The notes beneath the pieces were generated by a model that did no database searches, was not told the origin of the DNA, and was given only the letters and a program-made list of their open reading frames with translations. Of a stretch of 35,338 bases of DNA, positions 20,921-27,708 are shown one piece after another. Within the stretch, counting starts at the first letter, position 1; the number at the start of each line of letters is the position of its first letter. The DNA comes from CAZGTQ01 sp964528575 (GTDB taxonomy: Bacteria > Planctomycetota > UBA1135 > GCA-002686595), in assembly GCA_964528575.1 (NCBI GenBank), contig CAZGTQ010000156.1, forward strand, positions 1-35,338, read 5' to 3'. The translations under genes were made by a program, and so were the position numbers.

Positions 20921-21010
20921 CGTTCGTCTCCGTGGCGGGGGGCCCGGTCCGACGTCCGCAAGAGCTACCTGGCGGGCGCGGCGCGGATACGGCGCAGCCA
21001 GCTCTTCGAG

Positions 21011-21046
21011 GGCTCCCGGAACGGCGAAGGCTCCCGAAACGGCGAA
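21011..21046. repeat. Two tandem copies of an 18-base unit
   Basis: The units 21011-21028 and 21029-21046 differ at one base (GGCTCCCGGAACGGCGAA against GGCTCCCGAAACGGCGAA). They lie directly beside the hairpin at 21047-21075 in the gap between two exbD genes. Confidence 0.75.
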
Positions 21047-21075
21047 GGGCGGGCCGCCTCTCCGGCGACCCGCCC
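21047..21075 (-). terminator. GC-rich hairpin after the second exbD gene
   Basis: The arms 21047-21058 and 21064-21075 form a 12-base stem with one mismatch and a 5-base loop. It begins 59 bases past the stop of the minus-strand exbD at 21134-21640. No T run follows, so it may be a Rho-independent-like terminator, an attenuator or an mRNA 3' stabiliser. Confidence 0.45.
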
Positions 21076-21133
21076 TCGGTCCAGTCCACGCGCCGAATTC
21101 GCCGCGCGCCCTTCGGGGCGCCGGCGTCGGCTG

Positions 21134-21640
21134 CTATTCCTCGTAGGAGCCGACGAACGTGACCGAGTCGAAGTCCGCTTCGAGCACCGCGTCGAGCACG
21201 CCGACGACGTCGGCGTAGACGACGCCCTTGCGCGGGTCGATCGTCGTGTCCTGCTCCGGATCGGCGTCGTGCAGCGTAATGAGGCGCTTGCGCACGTCCT
21301 CGAGGCTGTCGGTCTTGTACGGCCCGATCGAGTAGGTGAGCTCGCGGCCGGTGTACTTCCAGCGCCCCGTTCCGCTCCAAGGCTCGGTCTTGGTCTTGTC
21401 GCGCGGGTCGACCTTGCGGCCCTCGTTCTTCACGCGGATCTGGATCTCGATCTTGTCCTTCGGCTCCGCCTGCGTGGTGTTGACGCCGACGTCCTTGGGC
21501 AGGAACGCGTTCAGCTTGCCCTCGAGCGTTTTGAACTTGATCGTGCACAGGAAGAAGATCAGCAAGAGGAAGGTGACGTCGATCATCGGCGTCATCTCCA
21601 GCTCGCAGTCGTCTTTGGCGATGTCTTGCAGAATGGACAT
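21134..21640 (-). CDS. ExbD/TolR-family biopolymer transport protein (second paralogue)
   Basis: A 168-residue ExbD-type motor subunit: N-terminal cytoplasmic tail, one helix (about 18-36) with 'LEMTPMIDVTFLLLIFF' and proton-path Asp21, then a periplasmic domain. A strong Shine-Dalgarno, GAGGAG at 21648-21653, sits seven bases before the ATG, and the gene starts 20 bases after the stop of the first exbD, so they are one transcript. It has the same length and block order as the paralogue at 20414-20920, pointing to a tandem duplication. It lacks the Ala/Arg bias of that copy and is Lys/Asp-richer. In ExbBD/TolQR systems one or two such subunits cross the ExbB pore; three different ones in a cluster is unusual. 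Confidence 0.92.
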   Translation of the reverse strand: MSILQDIAKDDCELEMTPMIDVTFLLLIFFLCTIKFKTLEGKLNAFLPKDVGVNTTQAEPKDKIEIQIRVKNEGRKVDPRDKTKTEPWSGTGRWKYTGRELTYSIGPYKTDSLEDVRKRLITLHDADPEQDTTIDPRKGVVYADVVGVLDAVLEADFDSVTFVGSYEE

Positions 21641-21660
21641 GGTTCAGCTCCTCGGCGTGC

Positions 21661-22161
21661 TCACGGGGACACGTCGTCGTCGGATTTGTCTTCCTTCGCC
21701 GCGAGCTGCAGTTGCCAGATCTGGATCCCCTCTTTGCCGCAGATCTCCATCAGCTTCTGGACGTACTTGAACGGTGTGTTCTCGTCCGCACGCACGAGCA
21801 CCGGCTCGTCGGGCAGGTCCTTGCCCAGGCCCGCGTCGAACTTCTTCTTCATGCGGTCGGCGACGAGCGTGAGCCACACCTCGAGCGCCTTGAAGCCGTC
21901 GTCCCGCTCCGGGTCGTAGACGGACGAGCGCTTCACCATCATCTGTCCGCTGGGGAGGATGTTGACGATCGGGCGCCACTCGTCCGCCTTCGGCTTGTCC
22001 GGGACGCAGGTGACCGCGACGGGCAGCTCGAGGTCCTCGAGCTCCTGCTGGGTGAGGTCGGTGATCACCATGAAGAAGATGATGAGCAAGAACACGACGT
22101 CGATCATCGGCGTCATGTTCATGTCCATCTCCGTCTGGGCGTCGTGCTTGTTCAGGTTCAT
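21661..22161 (-). CDS. ExbD/TolR-family biopolymer transport protein (first paralogue)
   Basis: A 166-residue ExbD-type subunit. 'MNMTPMIDVVFLLIIFFMVI' gives the single membrane helix, with Asp21 in the proton path. The periplasmic domain differs from the other two copies: it starts 'DLTQQELEDLELP', as in many classical ExbD proteins, and contains 'VNILPSGQMM', 'PVLVRADENTPFKYVQ' and a C-terminal 'GIQIWQLQLA', the ExbD beta-strand pattern. An acidic tail ends it. It is next to ExbB (97-base gap) and is probably the classical partner, while the two downstream copies form a separate pair. Only a weak AAAGG lies upstream of the ATG. Confidence 0.93.
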   Translation of the reverse strand: MNLNKHDAQTEMDMNMTPMIDVVFLLIIFFMVITDLTQQELEDLELPVAVTCVPDKPKADEWRPIVNILPSGQMMVKRSSVYDPERDDGFKALEVWLTLVADRMKKKFDAGLGKDLPDEPVLVRADENTPFKYVQKLMEICGKEGIQIWQLQLAAKEDKSDDDVSP

Positions 22162-22258
22162 CGCGGACTGCCTTTCGCGCGCGGCGAGGCTTCGTTGCAG
22201 GGTCTGGCTCGGCGAGGCGGCGTGTGCCGCCCCGCCGTGGGTTCGCTCGTTCGGACGA

Positions 22259-22996
22259 TCAGGTCGCGGGGCGGAAGCGCTCGAAGAGGTCTTCCACGAT
22301 CGCGCCGACCTCGATCACCGACTTGATCAGGTTGTTGCGCAGGTAGGCGAACGCGCCCGTCGTCGGGATGGCGACGATCAGGCCGAACATCGTCGTGAGC
22401 AGCGCCTGCGAGATGCCGTCGGCGAGCTCGGCGGGCTCGGCCTGGCCCTGCGTGGTCGCGATGACCTTGAAGGACGCGATCATGCCGGCCACCGTGCCGA
22501 GCAGACCCATCATGGGCGCGACGTTCGCGATCAGGGACAGCCAGCCGATCTTCTGGTGCAGCTTGACCGCCTCCTCGTCGCCCATCTCCTCGATCGATTT
22601 CTCGATCACGTCGAACGGGTGGCCGATCTTCGAGATGCCGGCGGCGCAGATGCGCGTGAAGAAGCTCGGCTCGCTCTCGCACAGCTCCATCGCCTCTTGG
22701 AACTGCTCCTCGTCGAACAGCGAGTGGATCTCGTCGACGAGGTCCGGCGGCGCGAGCTTGTCGCGCTTGAGCGAGACGAAGTTCTCGATGATCACCGCGA
22801 GCGCGACGACGGAGAGAGCGAGGATCAGCCAGCCGATGACGCCGGACTGTTGCAGCGTCTCGCCGAGCGACGTTTCGACCTCCGGGGCGCCGTTCTGGGC
22901 CAGGACCGGGGCGGCCATGACGAAGAGGACCGCGACCAGGGGCAGGGCGCGGTGGCCGAGCGCGATCGCGCGGGCGAGGATCTCACGGGGTTTCAT
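22259..22996 (-). CDS. ExbB/TolQ/MotA-family proton channel protein
   Basis: A 245-residue inner-membrane motor protein. Residues 1-33 look like a cleavable signal peptide (VLA-Q), as in N-terminally extended ExbB proteins. Three membrane segments follow at about 52-71, 150-176 and 193-219, with a large cytoplasmic loop between the first two. TM2 carries 'NVAPMMGLLGTVAGMI' and TM3 'ISQALLTTMFGLIVAIP', the conserved TolQ/ExbB pore motifs. AGGAG at 23001-23005 is four bases before the ATG. With ExbD proteins it converts proton flow into movement of a periplasmic partner. Three exbD genes follow and two TPR genes precede it. No TonB or TolA is present, so the partner is unassigned. Confidence 0.95.
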   Translation of the reverse strand: MKPREILARAIALGHRALPLVAVLFVMAAPVLAQNGAPEVETSLGETLQQSGVIGWLILALSVVALAVIIENFVSLKRDKLAPPDLVDEIHSLFDEEQFQEAMELCESEPSFFTRICAAGISKIGHPFDVIEKSIEEMGDEEAVKLHQKIGWLSLIANVAPMMGLLGTVAGMIASFKVIATTQGQAEPAELADGISQALLTTMFGLIVAIPTTGAFAYLRNNLIKSVIEVGAIVEDLFERFRPAT

Positions 22997-23093
22997 CGGA
23001 CTCCTGAGGGAACGGGGATCTGGGGCAGGGTTGAGGGACGTCCGAGGCGTGGGGGCCCCGGGTTGGTTCGTTCTTCGGGTCGGCTGGATCGTC

Positions 23094-24284
23094 TCAGAGC
23101 GTCGCGAGCTTCTCCTGTGCGCCCGCGAGCGCGGGCGTGTCGCCGTAGCGGGCGACGACGGCTTCGAGCAGCGCGCGCGCGCTCTCCTTCGCGTTCTTGT
23201 CGCCCAGGCGCAGCGTGCACTCGGCGAGGCCGACCATCGCGCGCGCGACGCGGTCGCGATCGGTGTGGTCGAGCGCGGAGACGGTCGCGAACTCGAGCTG
23301 CGCCTCGCGCACCGCGCCCTCGGCGAGCAGCGCCGCGGCCTTGCCGAGCCGCGCGCCGTTCACGTCCTCGCCGGACCCGCTCGTGAGCGAGCGCTCGAAG
23401 AACGTCTTCGCCTGCGCGGCGGAGCCCGACGCGAGCATGCAGAAGCCCTCGCCGAGCCGCGCGCGTGCCGCGAGCTGGTCGAGCTCGTGCTTGCGCGGAT
23501 CGGCCGGATCGACGCTCCCGGCGGCGTTCATCACCGCCGAGCGCAGTTGCGTGTACGCCGTCCGCGCCGCGTCGGTCTCGCCCGCGTCGAGGTGCGCCTG
23601 CGCGCCGCGCAGCCCCGCGCGGTAGCACAGCACGAGGTCGTACCCGGTCGTCGGCTTGCCGTCCTTCTCCTCGCCGAACAGCGCGAGGTACTCCTGGGCC
23701 GCGGCCGACGCGTCGCCAGCGAGGTGCATCGCCCGCGCGCGCAGGTAGCGCGCCTCCGGCACGTCGCGGTTGCTCGGGTGGTCCGACAGGAAGCGGTCGA
23801 GCTCATCGCGCGCCTCCGCGAACAGGTTCTGGTCGCTCGCGCCGCCCTTCATCAAGGCCTCGGCCGCGCGCAGGCGAGCGAGCGCCTGGACGACGTCCCG
23901 GGTCCCCGCGTCGGTCGCCGCGATGCGGAAGCTCGCCGCCGCGTTCGCGAAGTCGCTGCGGTCGAAGTACGCGTCCCCGTCCTTGAAGGAGCGCGGCACG
24001 TCGCCGAAGACGATCCGTTCGACCTCCGCGGTCGGGTACTTGCGCTCGCGGCCGTCCTCCTCGACGACGACCTCCGCGAGCCCGTTCTGCTTGACGATGC
24101 CCGAGCGGACGACGGTCCCGCTGTTGCGCGTCACGAAGATCTGGTCCGCGCGGGCCGCGCGCTCCTGGGCCTGGGCCGGCTCGGCCGCGAAGGGCAAGGC
24201 GGCTAGCGCCAGCGCCGCCAGCGCGGCGAAGCGCGGAGCCGACGGAGTGAGAGCGGGTCCGCGACGGGGCGTGGGACGATCCAT
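23094..24284 (-). CDS. Exported TPR-repeat protein beside ExbB
   Basis: A 396-residue protein with a signal peptide (predicted cut after residue 39, AQA-Q). Residues about 48-95 form a small beta-type domain ('GTVVRSGIVKQNGLAEVVVEEDG', shortened: key parts are 'RNSGTVV', 'AEVVVEEDG' and 'VERIVFGD'). The rest is helical, with TPR-like repeats ('FANAAASFRIAATD', 'EARDELDRFLSDHP', 'ARTAYTQLRSA', 'ESARALLEAVVARYGD'). It is probably periplasmic. Its position just before exbB recalls CpoB/YbgF, the TPR partner of Tol-Pal, but sequence identity is not claimed. A sigma70-like -10 lies about 20 bases upstream of the ATG, implying a leader of only about 12 nt and a near-leaderless start. The function is not recognised. 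Confidence 0.85.
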   Translation of the reverse strand: MDRPTPRRGPALTPSAPRFAALAALALAALPFAAEPAQAQERAARADQIFVTRNSGTVVRSGIVKQNGLAEVVVEEDGRERKYPTAEVERIVFGDVPRSFKDGDAYFDRSDFANAAASFRIAATDAGTRDVVQALARLRAAEALMKGGASDQNLFAEARDELDRFLSDHPSNRDVPEARYLRARAMHLAGDASAAAQEYLALFGEEKDGKPTTGYDLVLCYRAGLRGAQAHLDAGETDAARTAYTQLRSAVMNAAGSVDPADPRKHELDQLAARARLGEGFCMLASGSAAQAKTFFERSLTSGSGEDVNGARLGKAAALLAEGAVREAQLEFATVSALDHTDRDRVARAMVGLAECTLRLGDKNAKESARALLEAVVARYGDTPALAGAQEKLATL

Positions 24285-24302
24285 GGCTGCGGAGGGCGGG
24301 GT

Positions 24303-24330
24303 ATTCTAGCGGGGTGGGGAGGGGTCACAA
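24303..24330 (-). promoter_or_regulatory. Sigma70-like promoter before the 396-residue TPR gene
   Basis: On the minus strand TTGTGA (24330-24325), a 16-base spacer, then TAGAAT (24308-24303). Transcription would start near 24296, about a dozen bases before the ATG at 24284. It could drive this TPR gene with exbB and the exbD genes. Confidence 0.45.
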
Positions 24331-24365
24331 CCCCTTCGTCGGAGCGGGGATAGGTCGAGTCGCCG

Positions 24366-24407
24366 CGAGCGCGAGCCGGCCCCCACCAGCGGAGGTACTC
24401 GCGCTCG
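24366..24407 (-). terminator. Hairpin after the large TPR gene
   Basis: A perfect 10-base inverted repeat (24366-24375 and 24398-24407) with a 22-base loop starts 11 bases past the stop of the minus-strand TPR gene at 24419. There is no T run after it. It lies just upstream of the next promoter, a sensible place for a terminator. Confidence 0.4.
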
Positions 24408-24418
24408 GGGCGTCGGTT

Positions 24419-27343
24419 TCAAAGCAGCTTGCGCGAGAGCCAGATGAACCGGCGCTGGACCGTCGCGTCGCCGCCGCACGCTTCGGCCATGCCGGCGGTC
24501 GCGGGCCCGCCCTCGAACGTCTCGCCGAGGTTCGTCTGCAGGGAGGCGATCAGGTCCTTCACGACCGTGCGCTTGTTCGAGTCGATCAGGCTCCACTGGT
24601 AGTAGAGGTACGCCTGGTGGAACTTCAGGTCGTACCACTCGCACGTCCAGGTGTCGGACGCCAAGACCACCTTGGCCCACCACTTCGTCGCGAGATCGAG
24701 GTTCTCCGCGCCGCCGACTCCCGGGTGCTCGACGATCTCGTTCGGACCGCCGTCGACCCAGCCGCCGAGCGCGCGACAGAAGTCCTCGACCGTGCTGCTC
24801 GTCGGCCGGCGCGGCGGGTTCGTCTCGTCGATCGGCGGCATGAGCGGCGCGAGCACCGCGTACGCCCCGCGCACGTCCTCGAGCTCGAGCAGCACGTGGC
24901 CGAGGTCGGGGTTGACGAACTTGTAGAGGTCGTCCGCCCGCTCCTGCTCGCCCCCGAACTTCGTGACGATCAGCTCGAGCGTCTCTTTCGCCTGTTCCCA
25001 TGCCTCGACGTCCATCCACAGCTTGGACTCCTCGCGCAGGCGCACGAAGTCGGGCGCCGACGCCAGGTCGTTCGAGAGCGAGAGGAGCTCCGCCATCTGG
25101 CGCGTGATCGAGCGCTTGCTCGCGTCGTCCGTCGCCTTGGCGAGCTCTTCCTGGAGCACGAGGTAGATCGCCATCGCGGCGGCGCCGGTCGCTTTCGCGG
25201 TGGGGAACGTCTCGACCAGCGTGGCGACCGTGCGCTTCGCCGCCTCGACGTCACCCTTCTCGAGGTACGCGAGGGTCGCGGCGTAGAGCGCCGCCGGCCC
25301 GTACGACGTCTGGCCCGGGAACTGCTCGTGGTAGTCCGCGTAGAGCTCGAGCACGCGGTCGCTGTCCTGCTGCTCGCGCGCGATCTTCCCGAGGTAGTAC
25401 GTCGCCATCGCGCGCGCCTCGAGCCGGTACGCGCGGTGACGCTCGGTCGAGACCGTGTGCATCGGATCGGTGACGTACTCCTCGAGGTAGCGCTCGAGCT
25501 CCTCCTTCGCAGGCTCGGGCTGCTCGAGCTTCTCGAGGCACACCGCGGCATAGACCATCGCCTTCTCGCTGATCGGCTTGTTCGGCGGGATCTCCTGGAA
25601 CTTCGCGCGCGCGGCGGCGAAGTCCTCCTGGTCCCACAGGCGCAACGCCTGGCGGAAGAGGATCTCCTCGGTGTCTTCGGTGACCGTCTGCGTGAGCAAG
25701 TCCTCGGCACGCTTCCACTGGGCTTCGAGCAACTGGTCCTGCGGCGCCCCGTTCTTGAGCTCGTTCGCCGCCGCGTACCAGGCCTGCACGTTCTTCGGGT
25801 GGAACTCGGGATCGCCCTGCCAGTTCTGCGCGCCCTCCTTGAACGCCATGCACGCTTCGACGGCGCGGTCCTGGCGCCGGTAGCTCATGCCGAGGAAGTA
25901 CATCACCTTCCCGCCGAACTCCGTGCGCGTCGCGTCGTCCGCCTGGTCGAGCTCGGAGAGCATGCGCTTGAGGCCGTCGATCGCCTGGGGGAAGTTCTGC
26001 GCGTAGTACTCGCCCTGCGCGGCCTCGAACAGCACCGCGGGAGCGACGCGCACGCCGGGGCGGTTGGTCACGTCGGAGATCAGTTGCTGCGCACGGATCT
26101 GCAGCGTGTTGCGCTTGTTGTCGCGGTTGACGGTCTGCGCGATCGAGAGCGCGACGTCGTGCGCCTGGCGCTGGTTGCGCGCCAACACGTGGCCGGCGGC
26201 CTCCATCTCCTCGACCGTCGCGAACCACGCCAGGTCGGACTGCGAGCCGCCGACGTGGCCGCCCGCGTCGAGCAGCGTGCGCGCGACCGCGAGTAGCGCG
26301 AGGTATCCGAGCGGCCGGTTGAGGAGGAAGCCCTCCTGCTTCTGCAGGTTGTGGAAGTGCAGGCCGAGGTTGCAGGCGCCCGGCTTGTCGTCCGCGCGGA
26401 CGTATGCGTCGAGCGCGCCCGGCAGCGCGAGCGACGCCAGCAGGAACATCTGGTCGAGCTCGGCCTTGGAGAGCTGCTCCTTGGACTGGACCCACGCGAC
26501 GCCGCGCGGCATGAGCGTGTCGAGCACGAACTCGTAGAACACGACCGCTTCGCCGTACTGCTCCTGCGCGACCTTCGCCGAGCCGAGCTCGAGGAACCCG
26601 CGCAGCCCGAACCACGACTTCTCGCCCGCCGACAGCGCGAGGTCCTCGAGCTCCTGCTCCGCCTGCGTGAAGAAGAACGCCCCGTTGGTCGACGCCTTCG
26701 CCAGCGCGACCAGCATCTGGCCGCGGATGAGCTGCATGCCGAACTTGCGGTTCTGCTCCTCGAGCGTCTCCGCCGGCATGGTCTGCATGATGTCGGCGAC
26801 GGTGCGCGCGGCCGTCGTGAGCGTGCCGACGATCTCCTCGCGGATCGCGTCCGCCTCCTCGCCGACCGCGTCCTCGAGCTCGAGCTCGAGCGCGCGCGCG
26901 TACGTGTTCGCCACGTCCGCGTACGCCCGCTGCGCGTCGGCGAGGTTCTTCGCGAGCGGGTTCTTCTCGATGTAGCCCGTGTACGCGTCGACCGCCTTGC
27001 GGAACAGGTCGAGACGCCGCGCGGGGTCCGACTCGCGCTTCGCGCCGGCGGCGTAGATGTCGCATTTCGCGAGGTCGAGCTGCTCGCCCATGCCCGACGC
27101 CGCGCCGCTGCGCTCGATCGACTCGATCACCTGCTCGGCGAGGTCGACGAACTGGTAGTCCTCGGCCAGCCCGCGCGCGTAGTCGATCTCGGACCGGATG
27201 CGCTGGTCCGACGCCGAGCCGGGCGGGGCCGCCGACTGCAGCGCGGCGGAGCTGGAGGCGAGCGCGCCGGCGCCGAGCGCCAGGGCGAGTAGGGTCCGCG
27301 GGACGATCCGCTGGTTGGACCGCTGGTTCGACAGAGTCTTCAT
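24419..27343 (-). CDS. Large exported TPR-repeat protein
   Basis: A 974-residue protein. I prefer the ATG at 27343, which gives a signal peptide (basic lead 'NQRSNQR', hydrophobic 'TLLALALGAGALASSSAAL'), over one at 27394 that only adds 17 residues of low complexity. Most of the protein is helical repeat of TPR/Sel1-like type, with many 'A-x3-Y/F' pairs such as 'DAYTGYIEKNP', 'DGLKRMLSELDQAD', 'AARAKFQEIPP', 'AKEELERYLEEYV' and 'VLELYADYHEQFPG'. A C-terminal segment with 'LDLATKWWAKVVLAS' and 'WYDLKFHQAYLYYQWS' closes it. It is probably a periplasmic scaffold of the envelope cluster, by position between a secretin and the ExbBD genes. No enzymatic motif is seen and the function is not recognised. 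Confidence 0.85.
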   Translation of the reverse strand: MKTLSNQRSNQRIVPRTLLALALGAGALASSSAALQSAAPPGSASDQRIRSEIDYARGLAEDYQFVDLAEQVIESIERSGAASGMGEQLDLAKCDIYAAGAKRESDPARRLDLFRKAVDAYTGYIEKNPLAKNLADAQRAYADVANTYARALELELEDAVGEEADAIREEIVGTLTTAARTVADIMQTMPAETLEEQNRKFGMQLIRGQMLVALAKASTNGAFFFTQAEQELEDLALSAGEKSWFGLRGFLELGSAKVAQEQYGEAVVFYEFVLDTLMPRGVAWVQSKEQLSKAELDQMFLLASLALPGALDAYVRADDKPGACNLGLHFHNLQKQEGFLLNRPLGYLALLAVARTLLDAGGHVGGSQSDLAWFATVEEMEAAGHVLARNQRQAHDVALSIAQTVNRDNKRNTLQIRAQQLISDVTNRPGVRVAPAVLFEAAQGEYYAQNFPQAIDGLKRMLSELDQADDATRTEFGGKVMYFLGMSYRRQDRAVEACMAFKEGAQNWQGDPEFHPKNVQAWYAAANELKNGAPQDQLLEAQWKRAEDLLTQTVTEDTEEILFRQALRLWDQEDFAAARAKFQEIPPNKPISEKAMVYAAVCLEKLEQPEPAKEELERYLEEYVTDPMHTVSTERHRAYRLEARAMATYYLGKIAREQQDSDRVLELYADYHEQFPGQTSYGPAALYAATLAYLEKGDVEAAKRTVATLVETFPTAKATGAAAMAIYLVLQEELAKATDDASKRSITRQMAELLSLSNDLASAPDFVRLREESKLWMDVEAWEQAKETLELIVTKFGGEQERADDLYKFVNPDLGHVLLELEDVRGAYAVLAPLMPPIDETNPPRRPTSSTVEDFCRALGGWVDGGPNEIVEHPGVGGAENLDLATKWWAKVVLASDTWTCEWYDLKFHQAYLYYQWSLIDSNKRTVVKDLIASLQTNLGETFEGGPATAGMAEACGGDATVQRRFIWLSRKLL

Positions 27344-27708
27344 GGCCGATGTCGGGGCAGGAGGGGCAGCGAGCGTCGTGTCAGGCGCTCGCATCAGAAC
27401 GGCGAGAGGCTCGCCGATGCCGCGTCGCCGGCTCGGGCGGGGACGCTCGCCCGGCGGGGGAGCGCCGGGCCAGCGGATCGACGGCCGAGCCGTTTCGGGC
27501 GGAATCCGCGGGCGCTCGCACCAGGCAGTACCCGGGCTCGCGCCAACGGTTTCCGATCAGGGGCTGGGAGTGGGGAGCGAGGGGCGAACGGGACCGCCGG
27601 CGCGGCCCCGAACGGGCCCAGCCGCTCCTCGAGCACGCGTGTGTCGAGCGAGCGGCCGGATGGGGACGGGAGAGCGATGTCGCCAGGCCGGATCCCGGAT
27701 GATCCGGG
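27344..27708. other. Intergenic region between the secretin and the large TPR gene
   Basis: 365 bases without a recognisable gene. A hairpin lies directly at the end of the upstream secretin gene (27694-27708). Several short GC-rich inverted repeats occur around 27430-27480. No clear sigma70-type promoter for the large TPR gene is visible, so it may be read through from the secretin or use another sigma factor. Confidence 0.55.
27694..27708 (-). terminator. Hairpin abutting the stop codon of the second secretin-like gene
   Basis: The 15-base palindrome CCCGGATGATCCGGG touches the TGA stop (27709-27711). It folds as a 6-base stem with a 3-base loop. No T run follows, so termination is uncertain; the direct contact with the stop codon is unusual. 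Confidence 0.4.

Noticed and set aside
24314..26296. A 660-codon open frame on the plus strand
   Set aside because: It is antisense to the large TPR protein, whose signal peptide and repeat pattern are convincing.
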